From Deltaproteobacteria bacterium (lineage in GTDB: Bacteria; Myxococcota_A; UBA796; SXON01), in assembly GCA_014191855.1 (NCBI GenBank), contig BJHF01000003.1, positions 40,763 through 104,762 on the forward strand: 64,000 nt of DNA, written 5' to 3'. Shown one piece after another: positions 47,621 through 55,529 of this stretch. The notes beneath the pieces were generated by a model. That model was not told where the DNA came from. It did no database searches and was given only the letters and a program-made list of their open reading frames with translations. The position numbers and the translations under genes are program-made. The first letter of the stretch is position 1. Each line of letters begins with the position of its first letter.

Positions 47621-48352
47621 CTACTGGCTGTCGTCCTTCCAGTCGTTGTAGAACATCGTGTCGTCCCCTTCCACGTGCTTCGCGGTGAACGCGCTGCCGG
47701 CCTGGGTGCACGACGTCTTCATGATCATCTCGCACTCGTCGCCGTCACAATCGTCGTCTTCCCAGCCGTTGGACTGGGGAATGAGATCACCGTCTTCCTT
47801 GTACACGAGGTAGGTCGCCGACGGGATCTGGCCCATGCCGAAGTCGGTGTCCGCCGGGTCCCACTCGTCGCTCTCGGTGTAGGTGGTCGTGGAGGAGGAC
47901 GAGCCGCTGATCGTGCCGGTGAGGTCGGCGAACAACGGCACCGCCACGTGGATGACAGTGGTGGAGTTGCTCTTGTGGCTATCCTCGTAGAAGTAGCCAT
48001 CCTCGTGCTCGGCGCGATCGCTGGCGGAGGTGGCCTCGGTCCAGGAGAAGGTCCACCCGTCGCCTTCGGGCACGCCCGGGAACACCGCATCGCCCCAGGT
48101 GAGCACCGCGGTGCCGCCGCTGGTGGCCGCCATGTGGAAGAACATCACGGCGTCGGCGCCGGTAAATTCCTCTTCGTAGGTCCACGAGGTATCGCCACCG
48201 TCTTCGGGATCGGGCGAGAACCCATCCTCGAAGTTCTCGTCCAGCGGTTCATCTTCGCATTCCACGGCGCCATCGCTGTAGGGCACGGTGATCATGTAGA
48301 TGCCGCTCGGCGCGCAGCCGGTGGCGAGGAGGAACGGGAAGAGCAGGCGCAT
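47621..48352 (-). CDS. acidic lipoprotein of unknown function
   Basis: 243 residues. Leader MRLLFPFLLATGC (Cys 13, lipobox ATGC). Mature part very acidic (ECEDEPLDENFEDG, DPEDGGDT, WEDDDCDGDECE) with Ser/Thr runs and few cysteines, some possibly paired. No family recognised. GGAG lies 6 bases before the ATG. Convergent with arginase, 8 bases apart. Confidence 0.68.
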   Translation of the reverse strand: MRLLFPFLLATGCAPSGIYMITVPYSDGAVECEDEPLDENFEDGFSPDPEDGGDTSWTYEEEFTGADAVMFFHMAATSGGTAVLTWGDAVFPGVPEGDGWTFSWTEATSASDRAEHEDGYFYEDSHKSNSTTVIHVAVPLFADLTGTISGSSSSTTTYTESDEWDPADTDFGMGQIPSATYLVYKEDGDLIPQSNGWEDDDCDGDECEMIMKTSCTQAGSAFTAKHVEGDDTMFYNDWKDDSQ

Positions 48353-48417
48353 GACGACTCCAGAAGGTGCCGGCGGCGAATCGGCAGCCCCGAAGCCCGC
48401 AAGCGCGATCTTGGGGG

Positions 48418-49218
48418 TCAACTGCTCGCGCTGGAGTATCGGCGCAGGGCGAAGAGTAGCACCGCCCGGGAGCCCACGAGGCTGACAACGGCGGTGGCCA
48501 CCGCACCGAACGCGAGCGACCCATCCAGGCGTTCCAACAGGGCCATTGCGGGATAGCTCGACACCAGCGCCACCGGGATCACCGTCGTGAGCGCGATTCG
48601 CACTCCTCTACCATACACCGAGACTGGCCAGCGCCCCGCGTCGGTGACCGCGCCCAGCAAGAAACGCAGGTTGTCCACCCGAACGAACCAGAAGCTGGTG
48701 CAGACCACGAGCAACCAGAGGCCGTAGGTTGCGACAATCCCCGCGGTCAACATGCCGAATGCGACGACCGACGCGAGCGGAGCCGGGGGGCCAAGTCGCC
48801 AGAGCGCACCGCCGATCACCGCAACGCCCGCGAGCACATCCCAAATTGCGGAGGGGGCGATCTTTCGGAAGGAGATCGTCCATTGTACGTCTACTGGGCG
48901 CACCAGCAGGTAGTCCAGGGCACCCGTGCGAACGCCGTCCACGATCGCGCCGAGGTTCGGCTCGACGAGGCCACTCACGAAACCGTTGTAGAGCAGGAAG
49001 AACCCCGTCACCAGCAGCGCCTCATCGAGCGTCCACCCCGCTACGTGCGGCACGCGGGCGTACACCAGGAAGAGGGGCGCGGCGATCCCCGCCGCGGAGA
49101 GCGCGCCCACGACGATCTCCGCCACGAAGCTCGCCCGGTACTGGATCGCCTCGCGGATGGAGACTCGAAGCAGCGCCGCGATCACCTCCATCCGGATCCC
49201 GGGGAACCAACGTGTCAT
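48418..49218 (-). CDS. ABC-2-type exporter permease (second of two)
   Basis: 266 residues with about six membrane helices; resembles the DUF990-type ABC-2 permeases (RASFVAEIVVGALSAAG; VDGVRTGALDYLLVRPVDVQWTI). The 'G.LD.LL.RPV' segment between helices is typical of this family. ATG overlaps the stop of the first permease by 4 bases. Substrate unknown. Confidence 0.82.
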   Translation of the reverse strand: MTRWFPGIRMEVIAALLRVSIREAIQYRASFVAEIVVGALSAAGIAAPLFLVYARVPHVAGWTLDEALLVTGFFLLYNGFVSGLVEPNLGAIVDGVRTGALDYLLVRPVDVQWTISFRKIAPSAIWDVLAGVAVIGGALWRLGPPAPLASVVAFGMLTAGIVATYGLWLLVVCTSFWFVRVDNLRFLLGAVTDAGRWPVSVYGRGVRIALTTVIPVALVSSYPAMALLERLDGSLAFGAVATAVVSLVGSRAVLLFALRRYSSASS

Positions 49219-50039
49219 GCGCCAACCGCCCCATACCGCCGGATGCCCGACCGCCACACCAGCGCGGTCAGGAGGCCCAACGCTGCTAGCCAACCGGCCT
49301 GGATGGCGAGGGTCGAAGCCACCGGCGCGTGGCCGAGCAGGACATCCACTGGCGCGCCCAGCGTCGAGTAGAACGGCAGCACCTGCGCGAGGGCCACGAG
49401 CGAGGGCGGGAACAGGGCGAGGGGCACAAAATAGCCCGCGAACAACGCCCATACCGCGAACCATGCGCTCCAGAAGCCCATGGATTGCTCCGTCCAGAAC
49501 GCGATCATCCCGAACAGCGCCTGCACCAGCCAGGCGAGGCAAAACGCGAACAAGCTTGACGCCACAAAACCCGCTGCAGCCGCTGGGCTCGGCAGGAACA
49601 ACGCCTCGGGACGCCACATGGCGAGCACGCCGACGAGGGGCAGGAGCACGACCACACGAAAGGGAAGCGCGGCGAACGTTTCCGCGAGGTTGAACACCAG
49701 CGGGTTCATCGGGCGGAGCAGCTTCGGCGAGAGGTCCCCCTTGCGGATGGACCAGTTCAGCTCCCACACCACCCAGCTCCCCGTCAATTGCCGTACGACC
49801 AGGTTCACGGCGAAGTACCGGGTGAACGCGGTCTGATCCCAGCCGTCGATCGCGCCGCCGCCGGCCGCAGCGTTCCAGAGCGAGAGCATCACCAGCGGGA
49901 GGGTGGCGCTGAGCACCCAGATGATCATCTCGGCGCGGTAGGCCACCATCCCCGCGAACGCGACACGCAGGATCGAGGGCCATGCGACGATCACGTGCCG
50001 CAACCTCGCGATCGGGCCGGCGCCGAGCACCCGGCTCAC
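49215..50039 (-). CDS. ABC-2-type exporter permease (first of two)
   Basis: 274 residues, about six membrane helices, DUF990-like (YRAEMIIWVLSATLPLVMLSLW; WSIRKGDLSPKLLRPMNPLVFNLAE). The conserved 'G.L...LL.P..PL' loop pairs it with the second permease, so the exporter is probably a heterodimer. GTG start overlaps the ATPase gene stop (GTGA). Confidence 0.82.
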   Translation of the reverse strand: MSRVLGAGPIARLRHVIVAWPSILRVAFAGMVAYRAEMIIWVLSATLPLVMLSLWNAAAGGGAIDGWDQTAFTRYFAVNLVVRQLTGSWVVWELNWSIRKGDLSPKLLRPMNPLVFNLAETFAALPFRVVVLLPLVGVLAMWRPEALFLPSPAAAAGFVASSLFAFCLAWLVQALFGMIAFWTEQSMGFWSAWFAVWALFAGYFVPLALFPPSLVALAQVLPFYSTLGAPVDVLLGHAPVASTLAIQAGWLAALGLLTALVWRSGIRRYGAVGA

Positions 50040-51004
50040 GGGGTTTCCGTCGGCGACGCCCCGCGGAACACGCGGCCGATCACCTCGTCCAGCGGCGGCA
50101 CCTCCACGCCCAGCTCCACGAGCGGCGCGACCGCAAATACTCGCTGCAAAAGTGCGTTCACCTCGCTCGCCGGCACGGTGGCAACCATGCGCCCCTCCGT
50201 GACGGCAAAGCCCAACGCTGCGAGTTCGGGAAGCACCTGATGCACCACGATCCGGCGTTCGGGAGCAACGGTTCGCGTCAGCTCGTCCAAGGCACCGTCG
50301 TACCGAAGCTGACCCTCGTCGATGATGAGCAGCCGCGGCGTGAGGGCGGCGATGTCCTGCATATAGTGGCTGGTGAGGAGCACCGTCGCGCCGGTGCGGC
50401 GGTTGTGCTCGGCGATGAACTGGCGCACTTGAACCTGCATCTCCACGTCGAGGCCGATGGTCGGCTCGTCGAGGAACAGGATCATCGGTCGGTGAACAAG
50501 CGCGGCGATCAGCTCACATTTCATACGCTCGCCGAGCGAGAGGTTTCGTACGGGCTTCTCCAGCAGCGGCTCGGCCCGCAAGAGCGCGATGAGCTCGTCC
50601 AGCGTTTCGGTGAACTCCTTGCGGTCAACACCGTACATCGCCCGGTTCAGCTCAAAGGTCTCCCTCGCCGGGAGGTCCCAGAGAAGCTGCTGCTTCTGGC
50701 CCATCACCAGCGTGACCAGCTGAAGGAACGCCGGATCGCGCTCCTGCGGCACGAATCCACCCACCCGAACCTCGCCGCCGCTGGGGTAGAGGAGCCCCGA
50801 CAACATCTTCAGCGTGGTGGTTTTTCCCGCCCCGTTCGGGCCGAGGAATCCCACTCGCTCGCCCGGCTCGATCCGGAACGAGAGATCCCGCACCGCGTGC
50901 ACCTCGCGCACCTCCCGCGCGAAGAACGACGCGATGGACCCTCGCAATCCCGGCTTGGTGACCGGCACACGATACGTCTTGGACAGGCCGGTAACCCGGA
51001 TCAA
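50036..51004 (-). CDS. ABC transporter ATP-binding protein
   Basis: 322 residues from the TTG at 51004, which has GGAGG 4 bases before it and opens the conserved IRVTGLSKTYRV. Walker A GPNGAGKTTT, Q-loop MGQKQQL, signature NLSLGERMK (variant of LSGGQ), Walker B ILFLDEPTIGLD and H-loop TSHYMQDI are all intact. The C-terminal ~80 residues are an accessory domain. Longer in-frame starts (ATG 51082, ATG 51094) would collide with the divergent gene's ATG at 51081. Powers the two permeases downstream. Confidence 0.9.
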   Translation of the reverse strand: MIRVTGLSKTYRVPVTKPGLRGSIASFFAREVREVHAVRDLSFRIEPGERVGFLGPNGAGKTTTLKMLSGLLYPSGGEVRVGGFVPQERDPAFLQLVTLVMGQKQQLLWDLPARETFELNRAMYGVDRKEFTETLDELIALLRAEPLLEKPVRNLSLGERMKCELIAALVHRPMILFLDEPTIGLDVEMQVQVRQFIAEHNRRTGATVLLTSHYMQDIAALTPRLLIIDEGQLRYDGALDELTRTVAPERRIVVHQVLPELAALGFAVTEGRMVATVPASEVNALLQRVFAVAPLVELGVEVPPLDEVIGRVFRGASPTETP

Positions 51005-51080
51005 ACGCGCCTCCGGGCCCGTCGTATCCCGGATCAACGGCTGCGCGCCGGCCCGCAGCCGGCTAAGCCGCCGCCACTCC

Positions 51081-51995
51081 ATGTCGCTCACCATCCTCGG
51101 GCCGGAACGGCCGGACGGCGTCCTCCCCTCCGTCCTCGCCCGCCACGGCGTCACCGGCCCGATCGCGCTGGTAAGCGCCGGCTGGCGCTACGATGAGGCA
51201 CGCGACGAGCTGTTGCGCGCAGCTCTCCCGAACGAGGTGCGCAACCTCCGGCTCTACGATCGCTTCCGGCACCTTGAGCGCGAAGAAACCGAGCTCATCG
51301 GCAAATACACGGCGAAGCAGGATGCGTTGCGCAAGGTGAAGGATCGCTACCGGCTCTGGCTCCGCACCTCGCTCGGCATGGCGGCTGGGCTGCTCGCCGA
51401 CAAACCCGACGCCGATTGTCCCTGGTTCCGCCAGTCGATCCGGCACCTGCAGGAGGCCGACGAGCTCTTCCTCTCCGAGGCGAGGCGGCTGCACGAGGCG
51501 TTCGAACAGGAGGTGCGCCCGGGCGAGAACCCCCGCGTCCGCAAGGAGCGCGACGAGATCCGCGCCGAGCTGGCCGGCTGCGCCGCGCTCTGCATCGCCG
51601 GCGGACACATCGGGGTGCTCCGGAACCGATGCTTCTTCTTCGATCTCGGGCCCACGCTCACCCAGCGCCCGCTGTACGCCTGGAGCGCCGGGGCCATGCT
51701 GCTCACCGAGCGCTTGCTCCTGTTCCATGACCACACCGGCTTCGGCCCCGGCACCGCCGAATTCCTCGATCACGGCTTCGGTCTGCTTCGAAACACGGTG
51801 TTTCTGCCGCACGCCCGCGAGCGCCTGGATCTCACCAACGGCGCCAACCTCACCGTGCTCGCCAGCCGCCTCGCGCCACGCAAGGTCATGGGACTGCAGA
51901 ACGGGGCGATCTTTGAGGACGGCCGCTACACCGGCGCCCCCGACAGCGCGTTCACCATTCGCCCCGATGGGAGCGTGCATGCAGCGGTTGCTTGA
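51081..51995 (+). CDS. peptidase S51-like protein (dipeptidase E/cyanophycinase fold)
   Basis: 304 residues. The N-terminus (LTILGPERP, ALVSAGWR) and the C-terminal half fit the S51 fold: AGGHIGVL, putative nucleophile S202 in YAWSAGAM, and a His in LPHARERLDL. An unusual central helical stretch (~55-145, many charged residues, FRHLEREETELIGKYTAKQDA) interrupts the fold. If active it would cleave an Asp- or acidic-type peptide or isopeptide bond, as S51 enzymes do. Ends 17 bases inside the next gene, so the pair is co-expressed. Confidence 0.6.
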   Translation: MSLTILGPERPDGVLPSVLARHGVTGPIALVSAGWRYDEARDELLRAALPNEVRNLRLYDRFRHLEREETELIGKYTAKQDALRKVKDRYRLWLRTSLGMAAGLLADKPDADCPWFRQSIRHLQEADELFLSEARRLHEAFEQEVRPGENPRVRKERDEIRAELAGCAALCIAGGHIGVLRNRCFFFDLGPTLTQRPLYAWSAGAMLLTERLLLFHDHTGFGPGTAEFLDHGFGLLRNTVFLPHARERLDLTNGANLTVLASRLAPRKVMGLQNGAIFEDGRYTGAPDSAFTIRPDGSVHAAVA

Positions 51996-53130
51996 CCTGA
52001 TCGCGCAGATCGAGCGACCGCGAGCCCACCGCAAAGCGCTGCTCGATGCGTTCGTGGCCGACACGATCTTCCCGCTCGTAACGGACGACCACGCCGTGTT
52101 CTTCTTCTGGGACGGCACCGCCACCGAGGCGGTGTTCCTCCAGCACTGGGTGTTCGGCCTCCCCTCGCGGATCGAGCTGCGCCGCATCCCGCACACGGAT
52201 GCGTTCTACCTCCCGTTGGACCTGCCGAAGACCGCGCGCGTGGAGTACAAGTTCGAGATCGTGAAGGCCGGCAAGGGGCGCTGGTCAGCCGATCCGCGAA
52301 ACCCCCGGCGCGCCTACGATCCCTTTGGCAGCAACTCGGTTTGCCCAGCTTCCTCCTACGAAGAGCCGGAGTGGACGCGCCCCGACACCAGCTCGCGGTG
52401 CGGCACGATCGTAGACGGCGAGCTGCACTCCGCCCAGTTCGGCGAATACCGACCGTACCAGATGTATGTGCCCTACGGCGCGCGACCGGGCAAGCGATAT
52501 CCCTTGCTGATCGTGCATGATGGGAGCGACTTTCTCCACTTCGCGCAGATGCGCTCCTGCTTGGACAACTTGATCCATCGCCACGAGGTGGCCCCCCTGC
52601 TCGTAGCGTTCACCAGCGGCGTGCAGCGCAATTTCGAATATGCGGCGAACCCCAAACAAGCGGCGTTCCTGGCCACTGAGCTGCTCCCCCACCTGCGCGA
52701 GCGTTTCCCCGTGCTCCCCGGCGCGGAGTTCCAGGGGCTGATGGGCGCTTCGTTCGGTGCCGTGTCCTCGCTGTACGCCGCCGTGCAGCACCCCGGCGTT
52801 TGGGGGCGGCTCATCCTGGAGAGCGGCAGCTTCGCGTTCACCGACATCGGCGAGCACGAGCGCGGCCCGCTATGGGACCCGATCGTCACCTTCGTCAACG
52901 AATTCCGAGCCAACCCACCCAAGCTGGACGCCCAGATCTACCAGAGCTGCGGCACCTTCGAGTCGCTGATCTACTACAACCGAAGCCTGTTTCCTGTGTT
53001 CCAACGCTGCGCCGACCAGGCCCGGTTCACGGAGGCGCCAGACGGCCACAACTGGATCAATTGGCGCGACCGGCTCCGCGAAGCGCTCACCTGGCTCTTT
53101 CCCGGCCCGCTGTGGATGTACTACGAATAA
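51979..53130 (+). CDS. enterochelin-esterase-like alpha/beta hydrolase
   Basis: 383 residues. The N-terminal ~130 residues form a carbohydrate-binding/early-set-like beta-sandwich (FFFWDGTATEAVFLQHWVFG, then RVEYKFEIVKAGKGRW), followed by an esterase-D/Fes-type hydrolase. Nucleophile S258 in GASFGA and His H357 in DGHNWINWRD are visible; the acid is probably in the preceding strand region. This layout matches trilactone/ester hydrolases such as Fes, but no siderophore genes are nearby. Overlaps the S51-like gene. Confidence 0.8.
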   Translation: MQRLLDLIAQIERPRAHRKALLDAFVADTIFPLVTDDHAVFFFWDGTATEAVFLQHWVFGLPSRIELRRIPHTDAFYLPLDLPKTARVEYKFEIVKAGKGRWSADPRNPRRAYDPFGSNSVCPASSYEEPEWTRPDTSSRCGTIVDGELHSAQFGEYRPYQMYVPYGARPGKRYPLLIVHDGSDFLHFAQMRSCLDNLIHRHEVAPLLVAFTSGVQRNFEYAANPKQAAFLATELLPHLRERFPVLPGAEFQGLMGASFGAVSSLYAAVQHPGVWGRLILESGSFAFTDIGEHERGPLWDPIVTFVNEFRANPPKLDAQIYQSCGTFESLIYYNRSLFPVFQRCADQARFTEAPDGHNWINWRDRLREALTWLFPGPLWMYYE

Positions 53131-54360
53131 TCAGTCGTTCCCGCCGTGCCCGCCGTAGCCACGGAGCATGAACCCCCAAGTGTAGGCCGTGCCGGTGTAG
53201 GCGCACGTTGCGCCATCGATCCACGCCCAGGTGTAATCCAGTCTTGAACCGCAGTATTCGCCGGCGTAGTCGGTCATGTGTCCGCGGGGGCCCCACTGCC
53301 CATCGCTGTCACACGCATATTCCTGGACGACGCTCCCGCTGTACTGATAATCGACACACGCCATGACCATGAGGGAGTCGGCGGGGCCGTAGGTGCCCTG
53401 CGCGAAGGCAAATCCGGCGTCGCCGATGTCAAGATTGATGGCGGTCTCGGCCCACGTGCTCCCATCGTACACCTGACTCTCGAATAATGAGTAGGTCTGG
53501 TTGAACACCGCGATCTCGTCGAAGCCGAGGCAGCTCAGGTCAATCGAAAAGTCGGCGTCACCCGGAGCGTTTCGCACGCCCAAGCCAAGGGTGCTCGTGG
53601 CGTTTGCGGCCTGCCACCCGGCCACGGTCCAGCCGCCGCCATCCGTGGTCATGTCGCACCAGAATTGGGACGCCGCGCCGCCGCAGGGGTCGAGGGTGTA
53701 CACCCCATCTCCCGTCGAAACGCCATAATCGAGCACCTCCTGGCAGCTCTGACACACGGTCACCAACGGGTCCGCGTCGTTGCAGTCACTCCCATCGGCC
53801 ACGGTGTCGGCGGGTTGGGTGCAGGCCTCGACGCCGGTGTATGCGTCGCCAGCTCCATCGCGATCGCTGTCGGTATACCAGGTTGACATCGAGGTATCCT
53901 CGTCGATCACTCCGTCGCAGTCGTCGTCCTCGCCGTTGCAGAGCTCGGTGGCGCCCGGCCGGACCTCGGCGTCGCCATCGTCGCAATCGCCGTCGTTGTT
54001 GACATAGTCGTCGGGACGCTCGCATGCCTCCAGCGGGGTGCCGGGATCGCCCCATGCGTCGCCGTCGGTATCGGCGAAGAAGGTGGTCATCCGGCCTTCG
54101 TCGATCTGGCCGTCGCAATTGTTATCTATCCCGTCGCAGATCTCTGCGGCGCCGGGGTTGATCTCGGCGCTGGCATCGTCGCAGTCGCCTTCGGAGGGCT
54201 TGTAGCCGTCGCAGTCGTCGCAGTCGCCGCAGTCGCAGGATTCCCCCGAATCTATGGTAGACGCTCCACTATCCGCGGGAATCTTCTCACCGGCAGCGTC
54301 GCTGCGGCAGGCGAGGGCGAGGAGCGCGACGAGGAGGGCGGGCGGGTGGGTGAAACGCAT
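53131..54360 (-). CDS. MopE-repeat lipoprotein with fibrinogen-like C-terminal domain
   Basis: 409 residues. Lipobox LALAC (Cys 18), a Cys/Asp cluster (CDCGDCDDCDG), about three and a half MopE-type repeats (~50-195: DCDDASAEINPGA, CDGIDNNCDGQIDE, TDGDAWGD), then from ~205 a fibrinogen-related domain: CQEVLDYG, GVYTLDPCGG, WCDMTTDGGGWTVAG. The C-terminal part keeps paired Cys. Fibrinogen-like domains usually bind sugars or acetylated groups. Its stop directly abuts the esterase stop (convergent). Confidence 0.78.
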   Translation of the reverse strand: MRFTHPPALLVALLALACRSDAAGEKIPADSGASTIDSGESCDCGDCDDCDGYKPSEGDCDDASAEINPGAAEICDGIDNNCDGQIDEGRMTTFFADTDGDAWGDPGTPLEACERPDDYVNNDGDCDDGDAEVRPGATELCNGEDDDCDGVIDEDTSMSTWYTDSDRDGAGDAYTGVEACTQPADTVADGSDCNDADPLVTVCQSCQEVLDYGVSTGDGVYTLDPCGGAASQFWCDMTTDGGGWTVAGWQAANATSTLGLGVRNAPGDADFSIDLSCLGFDEIAVFNQTYSLFESQVYDGSTWAETAINLDIGDAGFAFAQGTYGPADSLMVMACVDYQYSGSVVQEYACDSDGQWGPRGHMTDYAGEYCGSRLDYTWAWIDGATCAYTGTAYTWGFMLRGYGGHGGND

Positions 54361-54614
54361 GGGGGAACCCTACACCTTTGTGGGAGAGGAGGGCAAGGGC
54401 GGAGGAGGACGACCGGCGATCGGGGCGAAGCGCAAGGCCCAGTCCCCTTTGTCGGGCGGAGGTGGCGGCGCTTCGCGGCGTGGCCGACTCACGCTCGTCG
54501 CGACTGCAGGAGCATCGCCTTCGCTGTTTCTTTCTTCCTTGGCGCCTTTGCGCCTTTGCGCGACCCTTCAAGCTCGGAGGTGGCGGGCAAATCCCCTTCA
54601 AAGCGCGCCTCATG

Positions 54615-54801
54615 CTGTCGCGACACCTTCTCACAACCCTAAGGGCGACGCGCCGCCCTCCCCGTTCTGAGAGTCGCCCTCCCCGTTGTGGGAGTCACCC
54701 CCTACGTTATGAGAGAATTCAAGCCCGAAATTCTCACATCGCCCTGGGGGAGCCCCTCGCCCTCCCCGTTCTGAGAACTTTCCACCAGAAACGTTCTCAT
54801 T
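54615..54801. repeat. 187-base direct repeat, copy 1 (hairpin-bearing)
   Basis: Aligns without gaps to copy 2 at a constant offset of 299 bases; the first 82 bases are identical and the whole is roughly nine-tenths identical by eye. Contains two tandem 21-base units (GCCCTCCCCGTTCTGAGAGTC type) and two stem-loops pairing TGAGA...TTC with GAA...TCTCA (about 54709-54737 and 54770-54800). Confidence 0.85.
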
Positions 54802-54913
54802 GCGGGCCGGGGGGCCGGCCGCCCACCGCGTTGTGAGAATCGCCCCCGACGGCGCCACACACCCCGGTGCCGTCGCGCTCCGGTCGGCGCGTCCCCCCCC
54901 CCGGCGCGCCTTT

Positions 54914-55100
54914 CTGTCGCGACACCTTCTCACAACCCTAAGGGCGACGCGCCGCCCTCCCCGTTCTGAGAGTCGCCCTCCCCGTTGTGGGAGTCGCCCC
55001 CTGCGTTATGAGAACATTCGGACCCGAAATTCTCACATCGCCCCGCGCGAGCCCCTCGCCCTCCCCGTTCTGAGACAATTCGGCCAGAAACGTTCTCATT
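54914..55100. repeat. 187-base direct repeat, copy 2 (hairpin-bearing)
   Basis: Second copy of the element at 54615-54801. Stem-loops are kept with some compensating change: TGAGAACATTCG pairs with CGAAATTCTCA around 55008-55034, where copy 1 has a weaker match. A further GTTGTGGGAGTCGCCCCC block follows at ~55128, matching GTTGTGAGAATCGCCCCC after copy 1. Confidence 0.85.
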
Positions 55101-55160
55101 ACCCACGGGGAGACCTGCCGCCCTCCCCGTTGTGGGAGTCGCCCCCGTTCGGCCCGCCCC

Positions 55161-55487
55161 CTACGGCGCGACACACCCCGCCGCCGCCTCCTCCATCACC
55201 TTCTGGAACTCGGGCGAGTCCGTCTCCGCGGATAACTTTAGCAGCTCCGTAGCCGAATACTTCGTCAACATCACATCGGCCATGCACCCGCAGGTGCGCC
55301 GCGCCTCCTCCGCCGGCATCCCATCAACCTCCGGCGCGCAGCTATCGATGAAGCTCTGGCGAAAGCTCACATCGAAGCTCTGGTTGAACGACTGCGTGAA
55401 GCCCTCGGTGAACCCCGTGCAGCAGCCCATGCAGCCGAGCAGGAACAGGGAACTAAGCGCGAGACCGGCGAGGGGGAGCTTTCGCAT
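55161..55487 (-). CDS. small Cys-rich lipoprotein
   Basis: 108 residues. Lipobox FLLGC (Cys 19) followed directly by MGCC. The mature part has a Phe/Ser/Gln amphipathic repeat (FTEGFTQSFNQSFDVSFRQSF), then a helical region with CAPEV, CGC and a final Cys. No family recognised. It ends beside the repeat region. Confidence 0.7.
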   Translation of the reverse strand: MRKLPLAGLALSSLFLLGCMGCCTGFTEGFTQSFNQSFDVSFRQSFIDSCAPEVDGMPAEEARRTCGCMADVMLTKYSATELLKLSAETDSPEFQKVMEEAAAGCVAP

Positions 55488-55529
55488 TCCCGGCGGGTAA
55501 CTTGCGCCCCTGCCCCAAGCAATCCCGAC

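Larger units (their letters stand above)
54361..55160. other. 800-base non-coding interval
   Basis: No credible gene in any frame. The first ~250 bases (54361-54614) show no structure beyond a short direct repeat of GCGCCTTT near 54540. From 54615 to the end it is filled by two long direct repeats and shorter relatives of them: blocks of GCCCTCCCC followed by GTTNTGAGA, plus inverted TTCTCA partners. Confidence 0.8.

Noticed and set aside
54615..55100. CRISPR array
   Set aside because: Only two long repeat copies with diverged interiors and inverted sub-motifs; no short identical repeats with unique spacers and no cas genes.
54254..55252. Small open frames across the repeat region on both strands
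   Set aside because: They follow the repeated non-coding units, lack ribosome-binding sites and are very rich in Arg/Ser/Pro.
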